Assembly (NCBI RefSeq): GCF_040957575.1 | Contig: NZ_CP162602.1 | Coordinates: 682,001 to 746,000, forward strand | Reading direction: 5' to 3' | Length of the DNA: 64,000 nt | Source: Vibrio sp. HB236076 | GTDB lineage: Bacteria; Pseudomonadota; Gammaproteobacteria; Enterobacterales; Vibrionaceae | Shown: piece by piece, positions 1 through 8,228 of the stretch | Position numbering within the stretch: position 1 is the first letter of the stretch | Layout of the letters: every line of letters starts with the position of its first letter | Notes under the pieces: generated by a model | What the model was told of the DNA's origin: nothing | Seen by the model: the letters and a program-made list of their open reading frames with translations, nothing else | Databases searched by the model: none | Position numbers and translations under genes: made by a program

Positions 1-615
1 ATCATTTCACGGCTGGTCCGGCCGCGATTGATCCAGTGATCGCTTATCAAAAACAGCAAATCATTGGGCTGGATGGCGTATTGATATTGGGCCTGCCACT
101 GGTGGATTTCACCAATGAGCTTCTCTCGATAGTGGCCGCCGCCACTGACCATGTGATGCGCAATGATCCACACGGTGCCAAGCGAGCACGTCACTCGATA
201 TTGGTGCGGTGTATCACTGTTGTGGCTCGTCTCTAGCGGCGCTATCTGGCAAGGCAGTTGAAAGTTGTCCAGTGTGTGCTTCATTCTGCGGCTAAAGGCT
301 TTCGCCAAGTGATGTTGGTTGATGCCCTTATTGTGTACCGCAGGATAATGGTTTTGACAGATCACCAGGCAATCACGCTGAAAATCTCGTACGCTTTGAG
401 TAACAAAATCGAGTAACAAGGCCAGTAGTTCCGTGACTTAGCAATCAAAACAGCTTACCACTGGCCAGGGGCGACTGACTAGCCTTAGCGTCGCGCTTCT
501 TGAAGTGCCTAACAATTTCTCTACTGACGGCGGTTAAGCAAAGATCGTTATATCGCTGTTCATCGTAATCTCTGTCATTACCTAAACCTTGTGGATAGCA
601 AACGGTCTTTGTATT
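1..615 (-). pseudogene. Degenerate, unrecognised gene cut by the left edge
   Basis: Two minus-strand open stretches in different frames follow each other. The upstream one (615 to 445) reads protein-like sequence containing DYDEQRYNDLC and SREIVRHFKKRD and ends in TGA at 447-445. The second starts just after a TAA at 440-438 and stays open to base 1, with HHLAKAFSRRMKHTLDNF and WIIAHHMVSGGGHYREKL. Neither has a convincing start codon with a Shine-Dalgarno sequence. The simplest reading is one gene broken by an indel near 440 and by loss of its start. I do not recognise the family; no function is proposed. It could also be two unrelated remnants. Confidence 0.4.
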
Positions 616-666
616 TCAGATTTGATAATTTATTGAAAACGGGAATGAACCTTTGTCGCTATCCTC

Positions 667-729
667 AATCAAACCTTTCAAAGAATCATTAATCAAATCT
701 TTGAAACTCTTATCATTCATCACTATGAT
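667..729 (+). promoter_or_regulatory. Promoter and imperfect direct repeat upstream of yceJ
   Basis: A -35 TTGAAA (701-706) and a -10 TATGAT (724-729) are separated by exactly 17 bp and lie 31 bp before the yceJ start. Overlapping the -35 is a direct repeat of AATCAAAyCTTTsAAA (copies from 667 and 691, two differences in the first 15 bases), which could be an activator or repressor site. The promoter spacing is direct observation; use in the cell is inferred. Confidence 0.55.
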
Positions 730-760
730 TAAGCATAGGGATGAATAAAAAGGAAACGTC

Positions 761-1300
761 ATGGATGAAACGGTATCGACCTACCCAAAGCTTATTCGCA
801 TCGTTCACTGGGTATCGGCCTTAGTGGTGATTGCGATGTTTGCCGTTGGCCTGTGGATGGTGGATTTAACCTATTATAGCGCTTGGTATCAAACCGCACC
901 GAATTGGCATCGCTCAATTGGTATTTTACTCGCCCTGCTGACCTTGGTGCGCATGGGGGCCAAAGTGGCGATGCGCTCACCGACAATACAAGGCACGGCG
1001 CTTGAGCGGCGTCTTGCTCATAGCGCGCATGGGATTTTATACCTTTTGTTGTTAACCATGTTTGTGTCGGGGTATTTGATTTCAACCGCCGACGGAAGAC
1101 CCATTGCCGTGTTTAATTGGTTTGAAGTACCTTCGACGGGGCAGTGGTTTGAGCATCAGGCTGATATCGCAGGTAATGTCCATTATTACGCGGCTTGGTG
1201 TTTGATTGTGCTGGCGGGCTTTCACGCTTTAGCCGCTTTAAAACATCACTTTTACGATCACGATGATACCTTGAAAAAGATGACAGGAGTCTCTAAATGA
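761..1300 (+). CDS. yceJ: Cytochrome b561 family protein (YceJ-like)
   Basis: A 179-residue integral membrane di-haem b-type cytochrome of the CybB/YceJ type, expected to pass electrons from quinol within the inner membrane. Four hydrophobic segments (about 17-35, 50-67, 86-106, 144-162) carry the usual histidines: RIVHW near residue 16, NWHRS near 49, HSAHG near 87-90 and FHALAALKHH near the end. Start ATG follows AAGGA. Its last four bases overlap the yceI start (ATGA), so the two are translationally coupled, as in the E. coli yceJ-yceI pair. Precise electron acceptor unknown. Confidence 0.9.
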   Translation: MDETVSTYPKLIRIVHWVSALVVIAMFAVGLWMVDLTYYSAWYQTAPNWHRSIGILLALLTLVRMGAKVAMRSPTIQGTALERRLAHSAHGILYLLLLTMFVSGYLISTADGRPIAVFNWFEVPSTGQWFEHQADIAGNVHYYAAWCLIVLAGFHALAALKHHFYDHDDTLKKMTGVSK

Positions 1301-1866
1301 AAACATTGTTAAAACGCGTGGCATTATCTGCGCTTTGTTTGATGCCATTGTCGGCTTTTTCCGCTGACTATGTGATTGATACTAGTGGAGCGCATGCGTC
1401 CGTGAATTTTAAAGTCAGTCACTTGGGCTACAGTTACATCATCGGACGTTTCAATCAGTTTTCTGGCACCTTTAGCTATGATCCTGAAGCGATTGAAAGT
1501 TCCAGTGTGTCTGTAACGGTGGATACCACCAGTCTCGATTCCAATCACTCAGAGCGCGATAAGCACTTGCGCGGCAGTAAATTTATTGATGCGTCCAAAT
1601 ACTCAACGGCGACCTTTGTCAGTAAAAGTGTCGAAGACAAAGGCGATGGTAAATTGTTGATCACCGGTGACATGACCTTGCATGGCGTGACACGTTCAGA
1701 AACTTTAGAAGCGAATTTAGTTGGCGCGGGTAAAGACCCGTGGGGCGGGGAGCGAGCAGGCTTTGAAGCTAAGACGCGACTTCAACTCGATGACTACGGC
1801 ATTAAGCCCGTCGGGGCCACCACTTATGTCGATTTGGATATTGTGTTTGAAGGGATCAAGCAATAA
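1297..1866 (+). CDS. yceI: YceI family periplasmic protein
   Basis: A 189-residue secreted lipocalin-like protein with a clear signal peptide (MKTLLKRVALSALCLM, cleavage after AFSA near residue 22). Family features visible: ASVNFKVSHLGYSYIIGRF near the N-terminus, the DSNHSERDKHLRG segment and a late HGVTRSETL. YceI proteins have a beta-barrel that binds long isoprenoid chains; together with the cytochrome b561 encoded just upstream a quinone-linked role in the periplasm or inner membrane is likely, but no reaction is established. Length fits the family. Confidence 0.92.
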   Translation: MKTLLKRVALSALCLMPLSAFSADYVIDTSGAHASVNFKVSHLGYSYIIGRFNQFSGTFSYDPEAIESSSVSVTVDTTSLDSNHSERDKHLRGSKFIDASKYSTATFVSKSVEDKGDGKLLITGDMTLHGVTRSETLEANLVGAGKDPWGGERAGFEAKTRLQLDDYGIKPVGATTYVDLDIVFEGIKQ

Positions 1867-1989
1867 TACGCTTGATTGAGTCAGCGAATCTCCTCACTTG
1901 TCTGGCTGGGGAATAGAGGGGCAGCACTTTTGTGTTGCCACCTGCTGCACAGGGTTTTGATCCATCTTGGCGTTATCGTTCATCACTAC

Positions 1990-2042
1990 GCCGCTTCATG
2001 AGATGACCTCTTATTAAGGCAATCTCATGAGGCGGCCTTTTA
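1990..2042 (+). terminator. Candidate terminator of yceJ-yceI
   Basis: Inverted repeat with 15-base arms (1990-2004, core CTTCATGAGAT; 2022-2036, core ATCTCATGAGG), one G-U type pair and a 17-base loop, followed by CTTTTA. It lies between the convergent yceI and thiE and may serve both. Confidence 0.6.
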
Positions 2043-2074
2043 TGAGGCACTGAAGGGACAATGTCTCTCTCAAA

Positions 2075-2689
2075 TTACGCCATTAAGCTAAGAAGGTATT
2101 GGCACCTGGTTTTGGGATCATCGGCATAACAGATGGTTGAGACCAATGCCAAACCGTGTACGCCGGTTTTGCTAAGGGCCGCGACATTGTTTTCGTTTAT
2201 ACCGCCAATCGCAACGATGGGTAGTGTGGTTTGACTGAGCGCCATTTTCAAACCATCAATGCCCCAGTATTTCTGAGTATCGGTTTTGGTTGGTGTCGGA
2301 TAGATGGCACTTAAGCCAAGATAATCAATCGGCAGCGAATGGGCGGCTTTGAGCTGCTGTTCATTTTCTATCGATAACCCGAGGATCTTATCTGGGCCAA
2401 TCAGTTTACGGGCGATAGCCACAGGCATGTCCGATTGCCCAAGGTGCACACCATCGGCGTCGACGGCAAGGGCAACGTCAATGCGATCGTTAATGATTAA
2501 GGGAACATTCGTCCCTTGTAGAATGTCCTTTACCGCTTGTGCGCGTTCGATGAAAGTGCGTACATCACCATGTTTTTCACGAACTTGCACCATAGTGACG
2601 CCCCCTTCAACCGCACTGCGAACCACGCGTTTTAGAGTGGCTAAATCTTGTTTATCATCGGTGACGAAATAGAGTCGATATGGGTTCAT
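2075..2689 (-). CDS. thiE: Thiamine-phosphate synthase
   Basis: Joins hydroxymethylpyrimidine pyrophosphate (HMP-PP) with thiazole phosphate to give thiamine monophosphate in the cytoplasm. A TIM-barrel protein of 204 residues, normal length. Hallmarks: VREK at 36-39, INDR at 66-69, DGVHLGQ at 79-85, PTPTK at 131-135 and the phosphate-binding IGGIN at 161-165. Start ATG is preceded by AAGAGAAAAACA. Last gene of the riboswitch-controlled thi operon, 77 bp after thiM. With ThiD and ThiM it completes salvage of both thiamine halves; no de novo genes (thiC, thiG) are in this operon. Confidence 0.95.
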   Translation of the reverse strand: MNPYRLYFVTDDKQDLATLKRVVRSAVEGGVTMVQVREKHGDVRTFIERAQAVKDILQGTNVPLIINDRIDVALAVDADGVHLGQSDMPVAIARKLIGPDKILGLSIENEQQLKAAHSLPIDYLGLSAIYPTPTKTDTQKYWGIDGLKMALSQTTLPIVAIGGINENNVAALSKTGVHGLALVSTICYADDPKTRCQYLLSLMA

Positions 2690-2766
2690 TGTTTTTCTCT
2701 TAGCCTACCGCGCATAAGGGCGCAGCAGGCGTTTGTATTGTCTGTTGTGTTTTCAGTACTCAGAGC

Positions 2767-3564
2767 TCAATATTCGGTGACCTTCAGTGCCAGTCGCTTG
2801 GTTAATGTGTCCTCATCAAGTTGGTATAACTCGTCAAGCAATGTCACTTGTAAACTGCCTGGCCCGCGACTTTGTTCAGCGGCGATTTCACCGGCGACGC
2901 CCAGTATCGCCGCCGCGCTCAAACCGGTGTCATCCCCCACGGCCGCGAAGGCCGCCGTGAGCGCCGTAAGGGTACAACCCATACCCGTTACGTATGGCAT
3001 CATTGCATCCCCATTGTGAAGAGCGACGATGCGATCGTTTGTCACGATATAATCGGTTTCACCAGACACCACAACGTTCGCGCCATACTGTGCAACCAAA
3101 CATCGAGCCGCGGCAAGGGCGCTATCACTGCGGTCTAAAGCATCAACGCCTTTACTTTGCGCTTGCTCGCCCGCCAGAGCAATGATTTCCGAACCATTAC
3201 CGCGAATGATCAGTTTGTTCGCGAGCTGGGCAATTTGTCGTGAGGTTTCGGTTCTTAAATGACTCGCCCCGCACCCCACCGGGTCGAGAACCACGATTTT
3301 ACCTTTGGCATTTGCTTGCTCAACGGCAAAGAGCATACGAGGTGTCCAGGTACTGTCTAGTGTACCAATGTTGATCACCAGCGCGCCGGCATAAGCCATC
3401 ATTTCTGCCATTTCTTGCTTAGAATGCGCCATGATGGGCGAGGCGCCTATTGCGAGCAAAGCGTTAGCAGTATTGTTCATCACCACGTAATTGGTGATGT
3501 TTACTACCAAGGGTTTTTGTTCACGCACGTCGCTAAGTGCTTGTGTGATCTGTTTTGTTAGCAT
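2767..3564 (-). CDS. thiM: Hydroxyethylthiazole kinase
   Basis: Phosphorylates hydroxyethylthiazole for salvage into thiamine. I place the start at the second in-frame ATG (3564, 265 residues) because the six codons before it contain the ribosome-binding sequence CGGAGAAACAAG; the alternative start at 3582 would encode that region. Motifs: [10 protein letters not shown] at 22-31, DPVGCGA at 94-100, RGNGSEI at 121-127 and the anion-hole/active-site [10 protein letters not shown] with Cys197. It follows tenA by 30 bp and precedes thiE. Confidence 0.94.
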   Translation of the reverse strand: MLTKQITQALSDVREQKPLVVNITNYVVMNNTANALLAIGASPIMAHSKQEMAEMMAYAGALVINIGTLDSTWTPRMLFAVEQANAKGKIVVLDPVGCGASHLRTETSRQIAQLANKLIIRGNGSEIIALAGEQAQSKGVDALDRSDSALAAARCLVAQYGANVVVSGETDYIVTNDRIVALHNGDAMMPYVTGMGCTLTALTAAFAAVGDDTGLSAAAILGVAGEIAAEQSRGPGSLQVTLLDELYQLDEDTLTKRLALKVTEY

Positions 3565-3594
3565 CTTGTTTCTCCGTTCCATCGTTTGCTACGA

Positions 3595-4281
3595 TCAACC
3601 TTGCTGTTTATGGTGGCCTGGTTGCGCATTGAGCCCTTGCTGCCAAAACGCGATTTCCATACGTGTGGCAGTTTTAAAGACGTGGATAAGGTTTTGACCG
3701 CGCAGACTATTGAGATCGATCTCAGCCAACAGCTCATTAAAGTGCTCCGCGCCATTGGCAACGGCAGACTGAAATTCTTGACCGCCATAAAGGTGAATCC
3801 AACTGGCGTATGGGTTACCCTCGAGGACTGTGTTTTGATCTGTGATCAACCGCTGGCCAATACTGGCATAGCCAATAGAACACGGCGCTAATGCGGCATA
3901 CAAATCCACTAAATCGCCCGTCATCCCTGCGTCCAGCACGTAGCGTGTGTAAGCCACAGTGCCGACATCTTCCGCTTCGCGCTCTAAGTCTGCTTCCGTT
4001 AATCCCCATTGCTGACAATACGTCACGTGATGCGCGATTTCTGAGTCCAACAAAGCATGAACACTCGGTAGCGCGCGGCGCATATCATATAAAGTGCGCG
4101 CTTTATAAATGGCTAAGGCATAAGCACGTGCGTATTGTTTGAGAAATAAAAAGTCTTGTTTTAGGTAATGGAGAAAACAAGGCTGAGGGAGAGTGCCCTT
4201 GGCTAACTGCTCAACAAAATCATGTTGAGTGTAGGCTTGCCAGTCTTGATGACAAGCTTGGATCAAATCTTGGTATGTCAT
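3595..4281 (-). CDS. tenA: Aminopyrimidine aminohydrolase (TenA, thiaminase II)
   Basis: Hydrolyses aminopyrimidine breakdown products of thiamine to HMP, feeding ThiD. 228 residues, all helical family. Catalytic residues as in TenA are present: Asp43 in KQDF, Cys134 in LAPCSIGYASIG, Tyr111 in VAYTRY, and a late glutamate in TRMEIAFW. The start overlaps the thiY stop by 4 bp (ATGA), indicating translational coupling. Placement after a pyrimidine ABC transporter supports a base-salvage role rather than regulation. Confidence 0.93.
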   Translation of the reverse strand: MTYQDLIQACHQDWQAYTQHDFVEQLAKGTLPQPCFLHYLKQDFLFLKQYARAYALAIYKARTLYDMRRALPSVHALLDSEIAHHVTYCQQWGLTEADLEREAEDVGTVAYTRYVLDAGMTGDLVDLYAALAPCSIGYASIGQRLITDQNTVLEGNPYASWIHLYGGQEFQSAVANGAEHFNELLAEIDLNSLRGQNLIHVFKTATRMEIAFWQQGLNAQPGHHKQQG

Positions 4282-5246
4282 AATGAATTCGCCTCGTCGT
4301 CAAAGCGAGCCACGTAATCTTTTGCTTTTGGCAGCGTGGTAATGATGTGTTGAGCGTACATAAACTCGGCATAATCGTCGTAGCGTTTGAGATCCGCGGC
4401 TGAAGGGCGCAGGGCGAAACGGGTTAAGGTGTCATTCCAGGCGCGCTGATTGAGTTCGTTGTTGAGGGTATCGGGCGAGTAAGCGACAAACTCTTGCCAA
4501 GCGGCCTTGGGGTGATTAACGATGTAAGTGGTGGCTTGTTCTAACGCTTTGTTGAAGGCTTGGATGGCTTTTTTATCGTAAGTGTTGGCATTGGCGACAA
4601 ACACCAGTTCGTCATAAGTGGGCACCCCGTGCTCTTCGGGAAAGAAAGCGTGTGCTTGATAGCCCTCTAAGGCCAGTTGATTGGTCTCGAAGTTGCGCAG
4701 TCCGCCCCAAATGGCATCGACTTTACCAGAAGCCAAAGAGGACGACAGCGCCCAGCCGACGTTGATGATTTCGACATCAGAATAGTTGACCTGCTCCTGG
4801 GCTAGCATAGTGCCGATGGTGGCTTCTTCATTGCCCGCAATCGAAATGCCGATTTTTTTGCCTTTGAGATCGGCAAGGCGGTCAATCTTACTATTGTCTA
4901 ATACCATCAAGGTATTGAGTGGCGTTGCAATCAGCGTAGCGGTGCGGATCAGTGGCAGACCGGCGGCGACGTCCATGGTCAGGCTAGGCTGATAGGAAAT
5001 GGCCATATCCACTTTCCCCGCGGCGACCAATTTGGGCGGCGTGCTCGGGTCGGCCGGCTCTTGAAGCTTGACGTGCAAACCTTGCTGTTTAAAGTAGCCG
5101 CGCTCTTTGGCAATAATGATCGGGCCGTGATTGGGATTGACGAACCAATCTAACATCAAGGTCAGCTCCTGGTCGGCCGCCATGACGTGGGTTGAAAGGA
5201 GTGAAGTGAGTAGTGCGGCGATATTTATCCGTTTGTTTTTGTGCAC
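4278..5246 (-). CDS. thiY: ABC transporter substrate-binding protein for a thiamine pyrimidine (ThiY, NMT1/THI5-like)
   Basis: Periplasmic binding protein for HMP or formylaminopyrimidine, delivering it to ThiX/ThiZ. 322 residues, signal peptide ending near STHVMAA (residue 24), then the family opening LTLMLDWFVNPNHGPIIIA typical of NMT1/THI5-like proteins. Start is GTG (5246): AAGGAAGATACCCC precedes it at suitable distance and no ATG is near. It sits 97 bp after thiX, separated by an 8-bp tandem repeat. Exact ligand cannot be read from sequence. Confidence 0.9.
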   Translation of the reverse strand: MHKNKRINIAALLTSLLSTHVMAADQELTLMLDWFVNPNHGPIIIAKERGYFKQQGLHVKLQEPADPSTPPKLVAAGKVDMAISYQPSLTMDVAAGLPLIRTATLIATPLNTLMVLDNSKIDRLADLKGKKIGISIAGNEEATIGTMLAQEQVNYSDVEIINVGWALSSSLASGKVDAIWGGLRNFETNQLALEGYQAHAFFPEEHGVPTYDELVFVANANTYDKKAIQAFNKALEQATTYIVNHPKAAWQEFVAYSPDTLNNELNQRAWNDTLTRFALRPSAADLKRYDDYAEFMYAQHIITTLPKAKDYVARFDDEANSL

Positions 5247-5274
5247 GGGGTATCTTCCTTTTATCCAGTTTTGT

Positions 5275-5370
5275 TTAATAAGTTAATAAGTTAATAAGTT
5301 AATAAGTTAATAAGTTAATAAGTTAATAAGTTAATAAGTTAATAAGTTAATAAGTTAATGAGTTGATGTG
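5275..5370. repeat. 8-bp tandem repeat (TTAATAAG) between thiX and thiY
   Basis: Ten perfect copies of TTAATAAG (5275-5354) are followed by two degenerate ones, TTAATGAG and TTGATGTG; the degenerate copies form the last codons and stop of thiX. The array therefore seems to have grown out of, or into, the thiX 3' end. The unit is not a multiple of three, and it is wholly AT-rich, so length changes would alter spacing and mRNA structure between two cotranscribed genes without changing proteins. Confidence 0.97.
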
Positions 5371-6164
5371 TTTTCCCAGGGAATGGCTTTTTTCAGCAAG
5401 GTATCAGTGGTGAAGTAAAGTCCGATCGACAGTAAGGCGAGCAGAAACAGGGCAGCAAACATCTCGTCAATGATCATGCGCGCATTGGCTTGCAACATCA
5501 GATAGCCCAACCCTTCACTCGAGCCGACCCATTCGCCGACCACGGCCCCAATCGGCGCGACCACCACGGCAACGCGAATACCAGAGGCCAATGCCGGCAG
5601 CGCCGCGGGAAATTGAATATGGCGCAATCGTTGCCATTTTGACGCTCCCATGGTGATGGCCAAATCGAGATAGCCGGTGGGGGTATTGCTTAAGCCGTCG
5701 TAACAACAGGTTGTCACCGGGAAAAAAATAATGATGGCCGCCATGACGACCTTGGACGCCATGCCGTAACCGAGCCACAACATTAAAATTGGCGCAATGG
5801 CAAATACCGGGATCGCTTGACTGGCAATCAGCATCGGTAACAACCAACGTTTTAGTGGCTCAAACAACAACATTTGTAGGGCAAACACCAAACCCATCAC
5901 TAAACCAAGCGTGAGTCCAAGTAAGATCTCCTGGGCGGTGACCCAGGTGTGTGCGAGCAACACATCAAAGCGAAAATACAGTCGAGTCAGAACTTCAACT
6001 GGAGTTGGCAAAATGAAACTGGGCAGCTTGCACACCACCACAATCACTTGCCAAAGCGCCAATATAACCAAGGTGCTGACGGTTAGGTACAGAGCCGGGT
6101 GAGTAACGCGATCTGTTTGACGGTTGTGAGCGGATACCGGCTTGTATTGAGTGTTCTCACGCAT
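5355..6164 (-). CDS. thiX: ABC transporter permease for a thiamine pyrimidine (ThiX)
   Basis: Inner-membrane permease of the SsuC/TauC/NMT1 type. The start is taken at 6164, second of two adjacent ATGs, because GGAGCAAG precedes it; the open frame extends further upstream but only inside thiZ. 269 residues with about six membrane segments and the binding-protein-dependent EAA-like loop (MGASKWQRLRHIQFPAALPA). Overlaps the thiZ stop closely, so the two are coupled. Its last codons lie in the TTAATAAG repeat array. Confidence 0.92.
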   Translation of the reverse strand: MRENTQYKPVSAHNRQTDRVTHPALYLTVSTLVILALWQVIVVVCKLPSFILPTPVEVLTRLYFRFDVLLAHTWVTAQEILLGLTLGLVMGLVFALQMLLFEPLKRWLLPMLIASQAIPVFAIAPILMLWLGYGMASKVVMAAIIIFFPVTTCCYDGLSNTPTGYLDLAITMGASKWQRLRHIQFPAALPALASGIRVAVVVAPIGAVVGEWVGSSEGLGYLMLQANARMIIDEMFAALFLLALLSIGLYFTTDTLLKKAIPWENTSTH

Positions 6165-7086
6165 CATCTTGCTCCAATTGTTGTAAAATCTGCTGTTGTA
6201 AGGCCGCGCTGTCGCTATCGAAAAGGCGAGGTGGTAAGGCGCGAGGCACGGGCAGCGGTTTGGCCTGGGCGGGGTTGCCTTGCAATACATACAATTGGTG
6301 AGCGAGGCGCAGGGCCTCTTGTGGTTCGTGAGTGATCAACACCACGGTTTTATCTTGTAGCATGGTGGCGGATAGGGTTTGCAATTTATGACGAGTGACC
6401 GCATCGAGCGCCGAAAAGGGCTCGTCCATTAACACAATTGGCTTGTCTTGCATTAAGGTCCGCGCGAGGGCTACGCGTTGGCGCATCCCGCCTGACAGTT
6501 GTGCGGGTTTGGCATTGGCATGCGCGGCTAGGCCCACTTTTTCAAGTAAATGAAGGGCTTTTGCTTTGTCTTTGGCCGCGGCGTTGGTGTGTGAAAAGCG
6601 CGAGCTTAGGCAGACGTTTTCTAACACATTGAGCCAAGGTAGTAATAAATCTTGCTGCGCCATGTAGGCGATACGCGAATGTATCTCTCCGCCATCGCTG
6701 GTGGTGAGTGTGCCTTGCCATCTGACCTGCGTCGGTAATAAACCGGCCAGATAGCGCAAGAGCGTGGTTTTCCCCCCACCACTTCGCCCGAGTAAAACAG
6801 TCCACTGCCCAGCGGGGAAGGTGATGTTTAACCTCGCCAGGGTGGCGGTGTCGCTGTCGTGGTATTGCAAACTTGCGTCAGTCAGTTGAATGCCAACCGG
6901 TTTTTCCTTGTTGTCATAGGCGCCTTCAGCGCGTTGGTCACGAACACATGCTTCACTTTGGTATGGTTTAGTCGCGCCTTGTTTATCTGCGCTTTGTTTA
7001 TTCGAGCATTGTTTACTAGTGGATTGTTTACTCGTGGATTGTTCGCGGCGGTTTATTTCGCGGGCGCGGTGTTGATTATCTAACAT
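6157..7086 (-). CDS. thiZ: ABC transporter ATP-binding protein for a thiamine pyrimidine (ThiZ)
   Basis: ATPase subunit: Walker A GRSGGGKTT, signature LSGGMRQRVALAR, Walker B IVLMDEPFSALD, H-loop ITHEP. I use ATG 7086 (MLDNQHRA), which overlaps the thiD stop by 11 bp; the longer frame would run 90 bases into thiD. Before the ATPase fold starts (IQLTDASLQYHD, about residue 70) there is an unusual hydrophilic extension with five tandem pentapeptides ending KQ or TK (QSTSK, QSTSK, QCSNK, QSADK, QGATK). That extension is absent from ordinary ABC ATPases and might be translated or bypassed by a later start. Confidence 0.88.
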   Translation of the reverse strand: MLDNQHRAREINRREQSTSKQSTSKQCSNKQSADKQGATKPYQSEACVRDQRAEGAYDNKEKPVGIQLTDASLQYHDSDTATLARLNITFPAGQWTVLLGRSGGGKTTLLRYLAGLLPTQVRWQGTLTTSDGGEIHSRIAYMAQQDLLLPWLNVLENVCLSSRFSHTNAAAKDKAKALHLLEKVGLAAHANAKPAQLSGGMRQRVALARTLMQDKPIVLMDEPFSALDAVTRHKLQTLSATMLQDKTVVLITHEPQEALRLAHQLYVLQGNPAQAKPLPVPRALPPRLFDSDSAALQQQILQQLEQDDA

Positions 7087-7924
7087 GGTTGTGCCCGGCA
7101 AAAAAGTGATGAACCGGGCCGTGACCACGACCGACGTGTAACTCATCGGCATGGGCAATCGCATGAGAGATATACCGCTTGGCTAAAGCGACGGCCTTGT
7201 CGAGTGAGTTGCCTTGCCCGAGGTAGGAGGCGATCGCGGCAGAAAGGGTACACCCTGTGCCATGGGTATTGTTGGTCGGGAAACGCTTGGCGCGAATTGG
7301 AGTGGCCGAATGGGGAGTAATCAGGAGATCATTGCTGTTTTGCTCTTCTTCTAGGTGGCCCCCTTTGAGCAAAATGGCCTTTGCTCCCATAGCGCGCAGA
7401 TCGCCGATCATAGCGTTCATTTGCGCTTCGCATTGAGGCACTGTACGGCCTGTTAATGCCGCGCCTTCTGGTAAATTAGGGGTGATAATATCCGCCAGTG
7501 GGATGAGTGTCTCTTTTAAGGTGTCGATGGCGTCCGTGTCGAGTAATACATCCCCGCTGGTGGCAACCATGACAGGATCAAGCACCAAGTGTCGCGGCTG
7601 GTATTGGGTGAGTTTGTTCGCTACCGCCTTGATGATATTGGCGTCGGCGAGCATACCGATTTTAACCGCGACGATGTTTAGATCGCTGAACACGGCATCG
7701 AGTTGGCTTTCGACATGCGCGATGGGAATGGGGAAGACGGCACTAACGCCTTGGGTGTTTTGCGAGGTGATGGCGGTAATCACAGAGCAAGCGAATCCAC
7801 CCGTGGCAGAGATGGCTTTAATATCGGCTTGAATACCGGCGCCGCCACCGCTGTCAGACCCGGCAATGGTCAACACAATGGGTGTGGTGGGTGAAGAAAA
7901 ACTGGGTTGTGACGGCTGCGTCAT
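7076..7924 (-). CDS. thiD: Hydroxymethylpyrimidine / phosphomethylpyrimidine kinase
   Basis: Phosphorylates HMP twice to HMP-PP, the substrate of ThiE. 282 residues, ribokinase-like fold. Motifs: LTIAGSDSGGGAGIQADIK near 12-33, KGGHL, and the active-site THGTGCTLSAAIASYLGQG in the C-terminal half. Start ATG has AGGAG six bases upstream. First gene of the operon; its ribosome-binding site lies in a hairpin immediately downstream of the TPP riboswitch, so translation should fall when TPP is abundant. Confidence 0.96.
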   Translation of the reverse strand: MTQPSQPSFSSPTTPIVLTIAGSDSGGGAGIQADIKAISATGGFACSVITAITSQNTQGVSAVFPIPIAHVESQLDAVFSDLNIVAVKIGMLADANIIKAVANKLTQYQPRHLVLDPVMVATSGDVLLDTDAIDTLKETLIPLADIITPNLPEGAALTGRTVPQCEAQMNAMIGDLRAMGAKAILLKGGHLEEEQNSNDLLITPHSATPIRAKRFPTNNTHGTGCTLSAAIASYLGQGNSLDKAVALAKRYISHAIAHADELHVGRGHGPVHHFFAGHNHVR

Positions 7925-7932
7925 GTATCGCT

Positions 7933-7952
7933 CCTATATCAAAACGTATAGG
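7933..7952 (-). promoter_or_regulatory. Hairpin sequestering the thiD ribosome-binding site
   Basis: On the minus strand CCTATA and TATAGG form a six-base-pair stem with an eight-base loop; the 3' arm includes the AGGAG ribosome-binding site of thiD. This is a plausible expression platform for translational control by the upstream aptamer. Alternative pairing with the aptamer has not been calculated. Confidence 0.55.
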
Positions 7953-8038
7953 AACTGACTTATGCCGTACGTCATCGCCGATCGGTTTTGCGATGGACGA
8001 TCGCAAATGGCAGTGGTGCTGAGGCAAAAGGTGCATAG

Positions 8039-8122
8039 TTCCCTACGTCAGTATTAACTGAATCAGGTTCAACGGGTCTCGAATCTCGATCTCAGCCAAC
8101 ACCTATTGCGTGGCCCCCCGAC
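8039..8122 (-). promoter_or_regulatory. TPP riboswitch (THI element)
   Basis: The minus strand shows the conserved aptamer order: GGGGGGCC, CTGAGA, ACCCgttgAACCTGAT, cagtTAATactg and GTAGGGAA. It is about 115 bases upstream of thiD and heads the seven-gene thi operon. Binding of thiamine pyrophosphate should repress expression. Assignment is by motif; family is well established. Confidence 0.95.
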
Positions 8123-8129
8123 TATTTGG

Positions 8130-8158
8130 TTAAAAGAGTAACAGGAAACATCTGTGAA
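8130..8158 (-). promoter_or_regulatory. Candidate promoter of the thi operon
   Basis: On the minus strand TTCACA and TTTTAA are separated by 17 bp, with the predicted start point just before the riboswitch. The -10 is weak, so this is a moderate-quality match. Confidence 0.4.
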
Positions 8159-8174
8159 GGGTAGACTTTCTTTT

Positions 8175-8228
8175 TGAATGAACTGAATGAACTGAATGAA
8201 CTGAATGAACTGAATGAACTGAATGAGC
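8175..8228. repeat. 9-bp tandem repeat upstream of the thi promoter
   Basis: Five perfect copies of TGAATGAAC (8175-8219) and a sixth imperfect one (TGAATGAGC). A minus-strand open frame of 63 residues here merely translates the array (VHS repeats) and is not supported as a gene. The repeat starts 17 bp upstream of the candidate -35 of the thi operon. Confidence 0.95.

Noticed and set aside
3558..3788. Extra frames over tenA and thiM on both strands
   Set aside because: Shadows of well-supported thi genes; no independent signals.
5275..8228. CRISPR array
   Set aside because: The repeats at 5.3 and 8.2 kb are contiguous 8-9-bp tandem units without spacers; no cas genes in the window.
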